Shown one piece after another: positions 36,261-48,790 of a stretch of 64,000 nucleotides of DNA. Source of the stretch: Limanda limanda. Taxonomy: Eukaryota; Chordata; Actinopteri; Pleuronectiformes; Pleuronectidae. Under the pieces are notes generated by a model, which was given only the letters and a program-made list of their open reading frames with translations, was not told where the DNA came from and ran no database searches. Numbering within the stretch: position 1 is the first letter of the stretch; each line of letters begins with the position of its first letter. The stretch lies in the NCBI RefSeq assembly GCF_963576545.1, contig NC_083645.1, positions 6,940,447 through 7,004,446 on the forward strand. Reading direction: 5' to 3'. Both the position numbers and the translations under genes were made by a program.

Positions 36261-38254
36261 CGTGGTAGGCACATTAGCAGGAATGGAAAAGAAGATTCAT
36301 AATCCTGTTCTCATTAGTATATAATCGCCTGAAACCAAGAATTGTTCCGTTTTCTTTACCTTGGAATGAGCCCTTTATTTCTACACATAGGAAACAGGTG
36401 CTCTTCAATCATGTTTCTTCAGCCCAGAACAGACAAACCAAAAACTGAGAGGACCTTACACATTTCACACCACCTGCAGGCTACGGTAGATTCAACTATA
36501 TGCTGTGAAAGTGAGGAGTATTCATTTGGTTGTTATCTGCATCCCCACCACTACCTGACACTAAATCCAACTTACTGAACATATTAGTTACATCACTTGA
36601 AATAGTTTGTGGAGTTTTTCTGATGTGCTCTGTGTCTTGGTGATTGATTGGTTTTCATGTAGAGGAAAAAACGTTTGACTCTTTAGACCAACTGATGAAA
36701 CTGAAAGACAACTGGTTGGTGGATAATACCCATGATCCCCGGCTTCCTGATTTGGAAAGTCTGCTGCTGTAACAAAAACACAGAACCCTGAATTCTATTC
36801 TTGATATTCTAACAGTTTGGAGATAAACTCAAATGTTTAATGCCTTATATGTCTTTTTTAACTGATCTAATCTACAGTTCAGCATTGCTCTTGACCTGAT
36901 TGACCTTCTTCTCTCAGTTACACACTTACACACAAAAGATCATACTGCAAGAACAGACAATAAGGCTGAGGAGTGGGTGTTGAAGTACCATGCATCCCTG
37001 TTCCAAGTCAAACTTATTTTGAAGCTGCTATTTTGACCAATTAAGACACTAAGCACAAAAAAATAAATAATTAATAACAGCTTAATTCAAAACTACCCCC
37101 TTAAACCTGAGGGTTTTTCTGAGGAGCTGACAGAATTGCCAACGTTTACAAAATTTATATAATTTAGATTTGAGACATGAAATTTGATAGCTTACACACT
37201 TATTTGGCTTTTTATTGTAAATCATTGCTGTCTCTCTAAGCTTCAAGACAGAGAGCCCCCCAACCCCGCCCCCCTCTTTGTCAAAATTATGAAATTATGA
37301 AATAATTTCCTTAATGTTTCCAATCATGTGAGTATTGAATACATGTTGAGCCTGAGAACCACAGTCACAGAGATAAACTCCACTCGACCTCACTGTGTTT
37401 TACATAACTTGTGAAAATCCTTTCCTATGCTTCATCTGGTCATTATTCATCAGCACCTAATTAATAAAAGGAAGTGAACCATCATTAATGAAATCAGTAT
37501 TAATCTTCACACTTAAACTGTGAATTATCGCACGTTGCTGTATTTGTAATCTGAAAGAAGAATAGGTCGTTATTACCGGCATGCAGTTGGATCAAGATGA
37601 ATAGATTCCTTGGAGAATATCATATCAACATACTTATCACACACACTACAGGGATAAATTCAAGCACAATAATTCAAACTGTTTTCAAGATGTTTTAAGA
37701 GGCCAGGTAATCTAAAACTTTGATGATTGTACAAAGACCAGCGAGAGGCCGTTTCAGAAATTTAGAATGAATTCTAGTACATGGCGGTGAGTTGGCATGA
37801 GAGCGGCTCCTGGAGTCACTATAGAGTCTGTTTGCACTGAATGTGATTCTACTACAAAGTGTTTGCACTCAGAAATGTGCTTAAGTGGTCTGTTTTCATT
37901 GTATCACACACACTTCAACATCTCTCTCCCCCTCTCCCTCTCTCTCCATAATCCTTTGTTTCACTGGGCTCCAAAAGCCATTATGTTAAAGTACCTACGA
38001 CAATTGAGACACATAATTTACTACATGCTCACATACAGACACACCCTAACCACACGTTTTTGTCACTGTGCAAAGATAGAGTCTCCAGTCTCCCATGTTG
38101 AAAAGGCACTTAAGAAATGGTAACATATTCCAAATGTGACACTTACCAATCAAATGCACTGTAAATGATACCTCACGCATTGATTGATTACAAAAGGCCC
38201 TCCTCGCTTTTTACAATACTGAAATGCATTCCCCAGTCACTTGTGCACAGACGT

Positions 38255-38376
38255 TGGCTCCATATGCGATGTTGGTGTAAGATGGCAGCGTTAGTATCTA
38301 TATTGATTACATTTCTGGATAAAGAGAGGAAGTAGAGACACGTTGTCCTTTGTCAATGGTTAGGCCACACACAGGT
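38255..38376. mobile_element. Partial repeat related to the 53.0-kb MITE
   Basis: The stretch 'atttctggataaagagagga', 'agtagagacacgttgtcc', 'tttgtcaatgg' parallels 'atttctggatagtgggagaa', 'ggtggagacacattgtc', 'aaaagtcaatg' at 53096-53154, same strand. The left half is more diverged. Confidence 0.5.
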
Positions 38377-39889
38377 TGCCCTATGTTACTGGATGGACGT
38401 TGCTGGGGCAGTATACACTCTATGTTTGTATTAGCTCCTGCAGACAGAACTCAGGGCTGAAGAAGTGAGTAGCTAAAAATGTAATTCACAGTAAGGACAC
38501 TAAATATCAGTCAAAGATGATATATTAGTAGAAGTATTCAGAAAGTATCAAAAACAAATAAAGGAACATTTATTTAGGCAGGGTTATATTTTCACATAGC
38601 GCCTCTTTGTTTTCTTTCACTACATTATTGTAAACATGTTTGAGGATAATTTGTCATTTGCTTGAATCATTTCAGTCCTTTTGGTCTGAAACCGGTTCCA
38701 GACATGACCTGCGGGTAAAACCCGTAGAAATGTCTGTGGAGTTTAACCGCAGTTTGCCTTACACACATGCAAACACAGCGGGGGGGTTTTTCGTTGTTAT
38801 TCTTCATTTTTTGCATCTGTCGTGTGTTTCAAGCGCCATCATTCCCCTCCACTCGCTCTTGGTGAATCCAGCAGGGGATCCCTGCTGTGTTCACACTTTG
38901 ACTTCTGAATTTCTACGGACCTTATACTAGAAGGTCAGGCAGATAAATTCCCTAGAAACTGGGGAGCATATCGTATTTGCGTTCACACATGCACCTCCTC
39001 TGGAGAAAATACGGAGGAGTCTAGTGCATGTCTGAAAGCAGCTTTTCACTGTGATAGTGGGTTCACACAGGGGTTATTCTTGCCTGAGATTATTCATGAT
39101 TAAACCGCTGAAGATTTTTCTGCAGTCTGTACATCATATAACTCTTGTCATCTTGACTGGGTAAAGTTCACTAATTGACTCTCATATAAGAGAGTGAATG
39201 ATGTGAAATGTGTGTTTTGAACAGAACAGAAAACACTCAGGAGTCTACAACTCAACAGCATGGTTTGTCAAATGGCTGGTGTGATTTGTTGTAATTTACT
39301 CTAAGTGGTTTGATCCTGTAAGAACTCCTCACAGTTTTACTGGTGTTGCTCACTTTCAAACTCAAATGGCTTTTCTTGTTTGGTGGAGTTGAGACGGTTT
39401 TTAAATACAAACAAAAAGACGAAACGGTATAAGAAAAATGTGTACATATGTAAAGGAGAGAACTCCTTTACATTTACTGTGTGATTTCTATATGTCTGTG
39501 TGTCAGTGTTATCTTGTCTCAGAAGTGACACACACATAAGAACACAAAGCAGCCGAGTCCCGTCTTATTCCTGCTCTGTCCTCGTTCTCAGTCTCTTTAT
39601 CTATCCATCAGTGTCAAACACACAGGTGTGTGATGTGCATGAAAACAAAGCCGGAAGGTAACAATGTGTTTGAAGGCTGTGTCTCATTATAATACTTGCT
39701 CTCATGTCGAACACACACAAAGGCACAAAGCAGTGATTTCTGGGATCCTCTTTCTTAACTATCCATCCACTTGCACAAAGCTAAGAGCTGTATATTTTCA
39801 TGCTGATGGCTCACTGGATCGTCTCCTTCTCCTCTGTCTATCCAGGAATGCCTGCTGATATCTCTCTGATGTCTAATGCTGTCTGAATG

Positions 39890-39891
<2 letters not shown>

Positions 39892-39976
<85 letters not shown>
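39892..39976. repeat. (CA)n microsatellite, about 85 bp
   Basis: Nearly pure, one TA interruption. Confidence 0.97.
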
Positions 39977-39978
<2 letters not shown>

Positions 39979-40152
39979 TGCGTTGTTGAACTGACACTTC
40001 AAACAAAGCTTTTGTCTGCTGCCTGTCAGCTATTCCTCTCTCCTTCCCCCACTCCTCCTCTTCCTCCTCCTCTCATTATCCCCCTCACTTCTCCCTGTCA
40101 TTCCAAAACACTCGTTCTACCCCCTCATCCCCACATTTCCACTCTCTCTCTC

Positions 40153-40155
<3 letters not shown>

Positions 40156-40222
<67 letters not shown>

Positions 40223-40226
40223 GCGC
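40156..40226. repeat. (CA)n microsatellite, about 70 bp, ending in CG repeats
   Basis: CA repeat closing in GCGCGC, 180 bp after the previous CA tract. Confidence 0.97.
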
Positions 40227-40649
40227 AAACACACACTCTAGAAGCAGGCTTTATTCCGAAATGAGCTGCCTAGTTGAATGCAGGTTAAATAAAATGAAAA
40301 GGTTGAAAATATGAGGGGATTTAATAATACCACTTGAGCTAAAGGTATAATCATCAGTGCTGTTTCTTTTCCAGAAGCAATATATTAATAAAATGATTTA
40401 AAGCAAATAATATATGACTGCATTACAGACAGAGGTGTCCCCAATAAAAGCATGAGCTAAACTTGGACATGAAATAAAAACTGTTTTACCATCAGGTTTG
40501 AGTGTTGTGAATCTGAACAAAGACTTTACACTCTAAAGAACAAAAAATAGAGCTCAAATTGTGCTTTATTTGAACCTAATAGGGCTAATTGAGATGAAGT
40601 GTGTTTACATATTTATTCAGATACAAACATTTTATTCATTCAATTCATT

Positions 40650-41296
40650 ATTACCCCCTCCAATAAGGGGGTTATGTTTTCACCCGTGTCTGTTAGTTTT
40701 TTTCAGTGGTGGAGCTTGGATTTTCTAAATAAGGGGCCATAAAAATGTAAACAGAGGGGCCAATTATATGTCCAACATCCATATGGAATTCCTGATTCAT
40801 TGATGTGCACATTTAAGTCATTCCTTGCTTAATGTTAGCTTGATAGCTTTGAACAAGGCAAAAAGCGAAAAAGCTTTGAAAATAAAATACATTGTCATAT
40901 TTATTGTTTGGCTGAAACAGATTTCAGCTGGTGCCCTGGCCCCATCCCCGGGATGCGCCAGTAGTTTGTTTATAAACAGGATTACATAAAAACTACCTCA
41001 ACAGTTTACTATAAAGTTTGGGGAAGGATGTTGTATGGGTCAGGGTAAAGGAACCATTCACTTTTGTGGCCGATCCAGATCAGAGGACAGACCCAGGATT
41101 TTATTTGACTTTGTGAGATAGATAATTGTTTTACCTTTCCATTGATTTTTCAGAGAATCACTTAAGGCATTGACATTTATGAGTGTGTGCAATTAGGAGC
41201 AGATTAAAATAAAAAATCCAGATGTAGTGAATCTGGTTTCATAACAGGACTTATGGACCCTGGCAGATATGAACTCTATAAGTGCCATTCTAGTTT
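40650..41296. mobile_element. Outer teleost DNA-transposon-like repeat, interrupted
   Basis: Left part: 'accccctccaataagggggt', 'tatgttttcacccgtgtctg'. Right part after the interruption: 'acaggattacataaaaacta', 'gtggccgatccagatcagag', 'gacagacccaggattttatt', 'tatgagtgtgtgcaattagg', 'gaccctggcagatatgaact' and 'gtgccattctagtt'. Order and wording match a very common teleost non-coding repeat as I recall it. A second element sits inside it at about 40704-40961. Confidence 0.7.
40704..40961. mobile_element. Nested element, copy 2 of the 2.2-kb repeat
   Basis: Starts 'cagtggtggagcttgg' and ends 'ccccgggatgcgccag', weakly inverted ends. Flanked by TAGTTT at 40694-40699 and 40962-40967, consistent with a target-site duplication (6 bp clear, up to about 10 bp with one mismatch). 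Internal sequence parallels 2216-2522. Its presence splits the outer repeat. Confidence 0.65.
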
Positions 41297-44200
41297 GTTT
41301 TGTAAAGAGGCGAAGAGAGGATGAGGAGTTTGAGGTTTGACATTTCAGATCAGGACATATATTTACAGGATGCTGATAGAGCTAGCCCATCTTGACTAAA
41401 ATATATGAGAACATGATATCAGTTATCAAAACAGCTGAGAAATACTAAGTTATAATGGTAATAATTAATTATAATATTATATTGGCTTGAATATGATTGG
41501 TAGAGCCAGCTGGTAGACAGACAACTGTGAGTGAGTCAGTGACTGTGAAGCATGACTGAAGAGTCTGGTTCAGTCCTGGTTCATCTGTTTTTCATGTCGC
41601 AGTGCAGGTGACCTCAGCGTGTGGTAACAGCTAAATCTACAAACCAAAATGTGGTGTAGATTGAGAAAAGACGCAAAACCCCTGACCTCAGTCTCATGGT
41701 GCCTTCGAGCAGACGCTGATCTCATCAGTTCAACAGTTCAACAGTGATGCGCTATATCACATTTTATTTATTAGTTTAAAAGTTGTTCCCTTTTCAAGTA
41801 AACGGGATTCTCACTGTGCAAGTGTATGGTAATTTGAGTCCCTCTGTCACATATGTTTTGTTTCTATTATCAAATTTTTGTGGTTTGTATAAAAAAAAAG
41901 CTGAAGAAGAACAAGATTATACTTTTCCTGTTTGGTTTAGTGTAAAAGTGTAATATGCGATGTGACAATACTTGTAATTCTAATTATTATAATATAATGA
42001 GTGGAGCTGATGCTGGCCACTTTGCTTCAAACTAATCTAATAAAGGTGCCTTTATATAAGTGTTACTGTATATACAATCGTTTGGCATTAAAATTAGCTA
42101 TATAATTACTTCTCTTCATCTAATGAGCAGGGAGATGATCGGTATAGCACCATAGCAGTGTTTACTTTGTGAAATCTAAGTGCGAAGGACTGAAGTTCAC
42201 ACAAATTTCTCAATGGCTTCAAATTAGATAAAAAAAAATTCCCAGCCATTTGCCTTGAATGGTTGGGGCAGTAATTCCCATGAGACACAAATGCAGCACG
42301 AGTCCACAAAGTCAGGCTCTAGTTGATTTTCAATGAAGCAGCTCCAGAAACTCTCTTGATGACATAAGCAGGCATGGAGCCTTTTCTCCCACTGACGACA
42401 CAATACAGACACTTCAACACGTTCATTTTAACCCACTGACCAGCTTCAACATCTGGCTGCAGCCGTGCGGTGTGTTGGAAACAATCTTTCAGTTTTTACT
42501 GACATTAAATGTAAGACGTCAGTGTTACACAGTGTGAGTAAATGTAATAAATAAAAGTATATACTATGATTTCAGCACAATTCTATTAATATTGGCCCAT
42601 GAGGAAATTTCAGTTTGCACTTTCCTCTATTAAAACAAACCCCTATAGCTGCAATAGTTCATTTTCCTGAAAGCAAACCGTCCGATTAACCTTCATCCAT
42701 CAAGTAGAGGAAGCTGTTCTTCCACTGGGCAGCTGCCTGCTGAGCTGCCTTGCTAAAGGGACCCGCGGCAGCAGTTGTTGAGGGGTGGAGAGAGTGATAC
42801 TGAAACACTGTGCAGTGAGAGTGAATGAGAGGGTGATGAGGCTGTGTTCGAGACGCGTGTGTGTCTGTGTGTGTGTGTGTGTATTTAGTTATCAGGGGAG
42901 CACAGCATAGCTCTGCTGAGATTAAATTCCCAGAGCTTACTCTGGCTATCAGCATTACTTCAGGACACACACACACACACAGGAAAGCAGAGTGGTAGAA
43001 AAAAATACTGCCACAGCTACATTTTTATTCACAGGAAATATCAACATCGACAGTATGCCCACTGCTGTTATCTACGCTGCCATTAATCCCCATCAATCCA
43101 TCCATCTGTCAGTCTGTCCATCATCCGTCTTTTTTTTACTCTGAAAAGTCAGAGTTTCACCATTATCAGCAGTGCTGTTAAATGCTGACACACTAACTGA
43201 TCCAGCTGCCGTCTCTGTACCAACCTGATATCATCACATATGAATAATAATATGAATATGGTGGTCATCAGAAGACAGTTAAAATCTGATAATATCTGTA
43301 GTTCGATGTCAAACTTAAATTTGGCTCCTGTAACTTCAGCCACGGAGTTACTGCATCAATGATAGTTCAAATAACAGCTGGGAATAAAAACATCCACCTC
43401 AGTACTTCATGTGTGGATGCTGAAGTGAAGTGAACTTACCAGGACCGTAAGTAATGATTGTTTTCATTATCTATAAGTCTGCCAATTATATTCTTGATAA
43501 ATCAATTAAAACACTGAAATGATCTTTTAAGAATGTAACTGTAATATATGTAATATTAAAGTAAGACTAAGACGAGTCTCATTTGAGAAGCTGGAACCAT
43601 CGATTCCTTAATAAATCAGTATATAACAATAAGTGTAATATTGACCAAGTAATAAAAAATGATTGATTTTCCATTAATGTGCATTTCCAGCAAGTTTCAC
43701 AATTTGATAATTGATTGGTGATTACATCAGCTTCATGAGCTGTCTTCTTCTCCAGTTGTGTAATGCACCTCTTAGTAGAATTAGCTCTACCTGCTGTTTA
43801 ACTCAGCACTATTGATAATTTTTATTCAAATAATTAAATTATAATTTCTGCTACCTTAAGATGGAAGTGAAGCCATTATCACCAGTAGTCCTGCAGACCT
43901 CAAAGAGCTTGATTTAGACCAAGGGGTGTTTTACTGTGTCAGAGCAGGTGGCTGTAAAGTCTCTTTACTGACCTGTCTGACCATGGCACTGTGGTTCTGA
44001 CACCAGTAAAAAAAAAAAAGAAGAGGGCGTTCAGTGGAGGGTAAACGGACAGGTTATCCTGTGTATGACAGGTAGTTTTGTACTGTGTCCCTGCCACATG
44101 GTGGGAAATACATCCTGGATGTGTTAATTACCTTGTCTAACCTGATTCCCTTTGTGTGAATGTAGTGTGTGACACACCGAGACAGAGACAGTGATCTCTC

Positions 44201-44689
44201 ACATGGGACTGTAGCACTGTGCGTGTGTGTATATGTACTGTATGTGTGTGTGTGTTTGTCATAGTGACAGCTCTGTCAGTTATCTCCCTGCACTGACAGA
44301 TAATGCACATGTCAAGCAGCAGTCCCAGCACACACAATGATCACATCTATGTATACTGCGATACAGCTAACACACACACACACACGCACACACACACACA
44401 CACACACAGACGCACCAAACCTGTCATTCATTTTGTCTGGTATATTCCCTCTGCTCTCTTGTTTTTTGCTCCTGCTTTTCTCCTATTCCACCTTCCTCTC
44501 CCCATCCCTCCACTCTGTCTTTCATCATTCTGTTATTTTTCTTTCCTTTTAAAGAAAGAGTCTGTTGCCCTGAAACTGGGTCTTTTTTTTTACTCCCATG
44601 GGCCTCCGTGATTTTTTTTCCTCTTTTCTCTTACTGCCTCTCCGCTCTCTCTCCCTCCCACTCACATATTGCTGATGGATTAAATGTTG

Positions 44690-44900
44690 AAAGCGAGGTC
44701 TGGTAGCGAAAAAGAGAAAGTCTGTTTTAATTGTGTTGATCGCTAATTACCCAGCCTGTCTCATCTCTCGACAGTGGATGTGATAAAACAGGATGCCCTT
44801 TCCTGGGTCAGCAGGCCACAGCCTCATGCATAACCAGTATTCACACACACTCATAAATATTACTTTGTACTTTGGATATTCAAGTTTGGCTTCCAGCTTT
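44690..44900. promoter_or_regulatory. Candidate conserved non-coding element
   Basis: Repeat-free block with TTTTAATTGTG, ATCGCTAATTACCC and CAGTGGATGTGATAAAAC close together. Candidate enhancer by texture only. Confidence 0.3.
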
Positions 44901-45269
44901 TTAGATTTCTCTGTGGAGGCCAGTGAAGTGACATTTAAAAGAGCAGGCTGAATTGAAACCGTTCTGTTAAAGGGGTTTTGCTAAAAATACATGTTTATGT
45001 AAGGAACAGGATCCAAAAACTTGGAGAGACCACTCCATTGCTTCCAGCCATTCCTATCGTAATTTACTGTCTGCTGTCTCCAATATATGCCACAAGAACC
45101 AACCATAAATCAAATGGTCAAGCAACATTCTGTCTATTACTAGACAATAGTTCAAAACAGGAGTGAAGAAATGTTAAAAGATTTAAAGGAAATTGTGAAT
45201 CATCCAACAACACTGACGGGACACCCAGTGAGGTTTCAACTGTAACTGGCTCTAAATGCATCTGGCCTT

Positions 45270-45405
45270 TACAGAGTGGTTTGCTTCAGTGGGTACAGCA
45301 TGTCATAAACACTGCCTGGATAAGGAGTTCAATTCCCAGTGGGCTCACCTACGTTAAAAATGAATGCACTCATGAATGAAAGTACCCAGCTAATGGCATA
45401 TGTTA
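45270..45405 (+). mobile_element. tRNA-derived SINE-like copy
   Basis: A degenerate B-box, 'gagttcaattcccagtggg', follows a tRNA-like head ('agtgggtacagcatg'). The body 'gaatgcactcatgaatgaaa' and 'acccagctaatggcatatg' parallels the 'gcactgtaagtcgctttgga ... ctgccaaatgc' tail of common fish tRNA SINEs. Old and diverged. Confidence 0.55.
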
Positions 45406-45779
45406 CATCATATTAGTCCTACTATAAATAGAAAAACTGTAAAAGGTTGCCTTTTTTGAGCACTGGCTAATGTTGTAGTTGTTAAACACAATTTATGTCT
45501 TGTCCTTTGGTTGACTTTTTTGTGTTCTGCTTTCCATCAGACTTAATTTAAATGTACCAGTCCTTATAGGATACATTTTATTTTATTATTTATTGGTTGA
45601 GAGGTTTTAACTGTGTTGTGTCAAATGTGTCACAAATATAGCATATGTTATTTCTTGAAACCCTTGTGGGCACATGTAGTTCAACATGTTTTAATATACA
45701 GTATATACATAGTCTTTATATATATAATATGATCATATAAAATTGTATATGATACATTTTAAAAACAGGGTTTACAAAC

Positions 45780-46090
45780 TGCTTTGACAGCAAAGCAAGA
45801 AAATAAAATAAATACCTGAACACATAAAAGCAGTAATATGACAAAACAAATAAAGGAAGTAAAAGAAAAGGTGAAAATAAAACAATAAAAACACATTAAA
45901 AACACATCACATGAAAGCAAGTCTATAAAAATGGGTTTTGAAGTGATTTAAAAGAAGTCACTGACTCTGTAAGCCATATCTCCTCAGGTCGGCCGTTCTA
46001 AAGCCGAGGGGGCCTGATGGCAAAAACACGGGTCACCTTTAGTCTTCAACCTAGACTTTTGAACGGCCACCTGAGGATCTAAGGCTGCAC
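45780..46090. mobile_element. Teleost dispersed repeat ('ctgactctg...cctcaggtcggc' type)
   Basis: Contains 'gggttttgaagtgatttaaa', 'agaagtcactgactctgtaa', 'atctcctcaggtcggccgtt', 'ctaaagccgagggggcctga' and 'cgggtcacctttagtcttca' in order, matching a common non-coding fish repeat. A-rich DNA precedes it. A fragment with the 'tcaatcaaactttattcata' end type occurs at 58.4 kb. Confidence 0.6.
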
Positions 46091-46099
46091 GCAGGCACA

Positions 46100-46146
46100 T
46101 ACAGATATATCTATATATGAATATATATATATAGATATATATATTC
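46100..46146. repeat. AT-rich palindrome
   Basis: Alternating A/T with an approximate inverted symmetry ('agatatatctatatatgaat' against 'atatatagatatatatattc'); likely to extrude a cruciform. Confidence 0.7.
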
Positions 46147-47947
46147 ATCCACTTATTTTCAGAATGTTAAATACAGAGATAGAGCTGGTAGCATAGACTG
46201 TGGCTTGGAGGCTATATATTAGCTTATCTTAGCATAAAGTGTATATTCGACCCAAACTATTGATGTATCTGATATCACTCACTAATCACTATACTGTAGT
46301 CCACTTCATAGTGAGTGAGTCACCCTTTTTTTTTGAGTTTGGAAGATGTATATGTCATAGAACTTTTTAGTTTAATTTATTGGAATATAATTTTTATTTT
46401 TTTAATGTCTGCATCTTCCTATCTTGCGTTAATTAGATTAAACATTTTTAGGTAAAATTTTGGAAACTGATTGCGTGTGCAAACACAATGCGGGCTGCAG
46501 CCAAGCCTTTCCTATGAGGATTCAGTGGTTTTTTCTTGATGTTTGAAAGCAATGTATTTTGGCATTTGCTTGGTTTTTGAACATGTCGCTTAATTATTTC
46601 CAATCAATGTGCACTTTACATTGTTATAACATCTTAATATCCTGTTTGAACGCAAGACGTTCCTAATGAAGTTACTCACAACTGGAGTAGTTCTTTATGA
46701 AATACTTTTTTTACTCTTAATCAAGTACTTCATTTTATGAATACTTTTACTTCTACTTGAGTCATTATAATTATGAAGTAACAATACTTTTACTTGAGTA
46801 CTGTTCCTGTTAACTATAATGATGTAATTACCAGCTCAGAGAAATTGCATCATGTAGTGTCTGAAAGTGTTTTATTCTTTTGTTGACGAGCTCTCTACAT
46901 AGTGAGTAGGGGGTAGTGAGGGAGGGTGGGATTTTGGACACAGTCTACTAGCACCTCTAAAACACATTACTTACTTATGGCTAAAATGGTTTGTGATTTA
47001 AAGAAAATTTATGTGCGATATAGTTTCAATTTGGAAGGAACCAGACAAGACCCAGACAGGTTGTTTTGTCTTGTATACAAACCATACACAAAGCTAAGCT
47101 AAGCGCTTCACAGTTTCAGTGCCATGCTTAACAGCAGAACTAAGAATGTAGTATGTGATGTGTATAATAAAGTTAATGATGAATGAAACAATCTGTCTAC
47201 TATTCCTAATGATTTAATTTTTCCTACTTAAAGCAGAAGTTTTAGGACGTTCTGATGACACACAGTAGCAGCATGACATAAACATTTTATTGTAGTCTGA
47301 TAATATGGCAGCTCAAATTTACAGACTACTGGGATTAATTCAAAGGACCTGAGAAAAATAACTAAACCCACTGCTCAGCTAATTCAAAGAGACATAACGC
47401 TTTCCACGTTGTCTTTGTGTTTGCACTTTAAATATGAGTAGGATTATTATTTCAGTGAGGACAGCCAGTGTTCGAGCTGAGGTAGTGACTGAAATAATAT
47501 TTAGTGACATTTCAGAAAGCCAGGTTTGTTCAGTAGCCTGTCAAAGAAAAAGTCTAAACAAACCTTTCAGCTTCGTTAATAATTATATGTATATATTTTA
47601 CCATTCAACCCTCTGTCAAAATCTTGTTGGATAAAACAATTGTTTCTAGTATTTTGAACCTGCTTAAAGGATTCAGTTTTTTCTACTCTTTTCCTCATTT
47701 CTCTTTCTGTACGTGCAATGTGAGTCATTTTCACACGATGCAGTGGCAGTATTTACACTGTTATTTCCCTGTTCAAGCTACGTGACGACTCTAATCACAC
47801 TGCGGGAAAAGAGCGAAACGCTCTTTGCGGTTCCAAAAACGACTCGTTAGCAATACTCATTAAAAACCAGTGGGTTTCCTTGGTGCCAGGCCGTGTGTTG
47901 GCCGCAGTGGGAGATGCTAACAAGCTTTTTTCCCTTTGTGTTTCCAG

Positions 47948-48068
47948 TCATCTGGAGTCAGAGCGCAGCGCCCTGAAGAGGAGAGAGTGGGAGAGGAGGA
48001 ATCAGGAGGTCCAACAGGATGAAGACCTGTTCTCAACTGGATTCAACCTGTTTGGAGAACCTTATAAA
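47948..48068 (+). CDS. aff2: aff2 coding exon 2 (N-terminal homology region)
   Basis: Exon of 121 nt, residues 18-58, from [15 protein letters not shown] to the GEPYK motif. The acceptor is a strong polypyrimidine tract ending TTTCCAG and the donor is AAA|GTAAGT; phase 0 at its end. The first base completes the Cys18 codon begun in exon 1, which independently confirms the 41.5-kb splice. The ERRNQEVQQ and LFGEPYK blocks are AFF-family signatures; wording closest to AFF2 rather than AFF1, AFF3 or AFF4. In AFF4 the equivalent segment, running into the next exon, contacts cyclin T1/CDK9; by homology this is the P-TEFb-binding arm (inference). Read through the donor it meets a stop almost at once (GTA AGT TGA), so it cannot be a longer exon in this frame. 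Confidence 0.95.
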
Positions 48069-48299
48069 GTAAGTTGATTCATGTTTAATAATTTGATACA
48101 AGTTATTTAATAGTTCTTTCCAAGAGTAAGATGAGGAGATTAATAGCACTCCTGTGTTATTGTAGGATTTGGAGGCCATTAGTCATGACATAGTTACAGC
48201 ATGTAACTCCACCTAAAACCAGAGTAATTTTTACATTACAGATCTAATAATCCTATTAATGGAGGTTCTGTTGTGTTTAGGTTCATGGACTAAGTTAAT

Positions 48300-48790
48300 G
48301 TGATGGCTACGCTGTAGGTACGCACTTAGCCTAAAAACGGGATCAAGTACTTATAGTTGTGTGTAGGTTTGTGTGAGTTGCACTGCATTACACTAGCAAA
48401 ATGCTAGTGGCGATAGAGATTCTATGCTGGTGTTGAGTGTCTTCCTGTTTCTGGTCCGTTTATTTTTACAAATTCCCTGGCGTCTTGGTTTACTTCAGAA
48501 CAATGGGGATTTTACTACGCGGATCGTGTAGGAGTGAGAGCTATTTTTGAAGAGAAAAAGAAAATTCTCAAAGAAAACAGAGGAAAGAAATATGTTGTCC
48601 CTGTTCTTCTCAATTCAAAAAATGGCGGCGGGTCTGAGATGTGATGCAACGAAGCAAACCAATCACATGCAGCTCTTGCGGTCTGCGCTATAGTTACATT
48701 TTTGTGGAGGTGCGCTTCAGTGTACGAGGTAAGCTATACGTCTACGCGTAGGCTAGGGCGTAGCTTCGACACAAAAGCATGATTTGGCTT
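48300..48790. mobile_element. Candidate non-autonomous DNA transposon with TACGC-rich ends
   Basis: The left side has 'gatggctacgctgtaggtac' then 'gcacttagcc'. The right side has 'tctacgcgtaggctagggcg' then 'tagcttcgacac', whose reverse complement gives 'agctacgccctagcctacgc'. The two ends are thus similar inverted, CpG-rich words about 490 bp apart, in an otherwise CpG-poor intron. The interior includes 'aatggcggcgggtctgag' and has no transposase. Confidence 0.5.

Larger units (their letters stand above)
36261..40649 (+). other. aff2: Intron 1, fifth segment
   Basis: No exon is supported. Contains a candidate regulatory block near 37440-37620 (TAATTAATA, CATTAATGAAATC, AGTATTAATC), a partial repeat A-related copy at 38.3 kb, and long AC tracts at 39.9 and 40.2 kb. 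Otherwise plain AT-rich sequence. Confidence 0.55.
41297..47947 (+). other. aff2: Intron 1, last segment
   Basis: No exon before 47948. Holds a CA tract (44371-44408), a candidate regulatory block (44690-44900), a SINE-like copy (45270-45405), another teleost repeat (45780-46090), an AT palindrome (46100-46146) and possible MITE ends near 46285-46945 ('tagtgagtagggggtagtga'). The pyrimidine tract and AG of the exon 2 acceptor close it. Confidence 0.6.
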
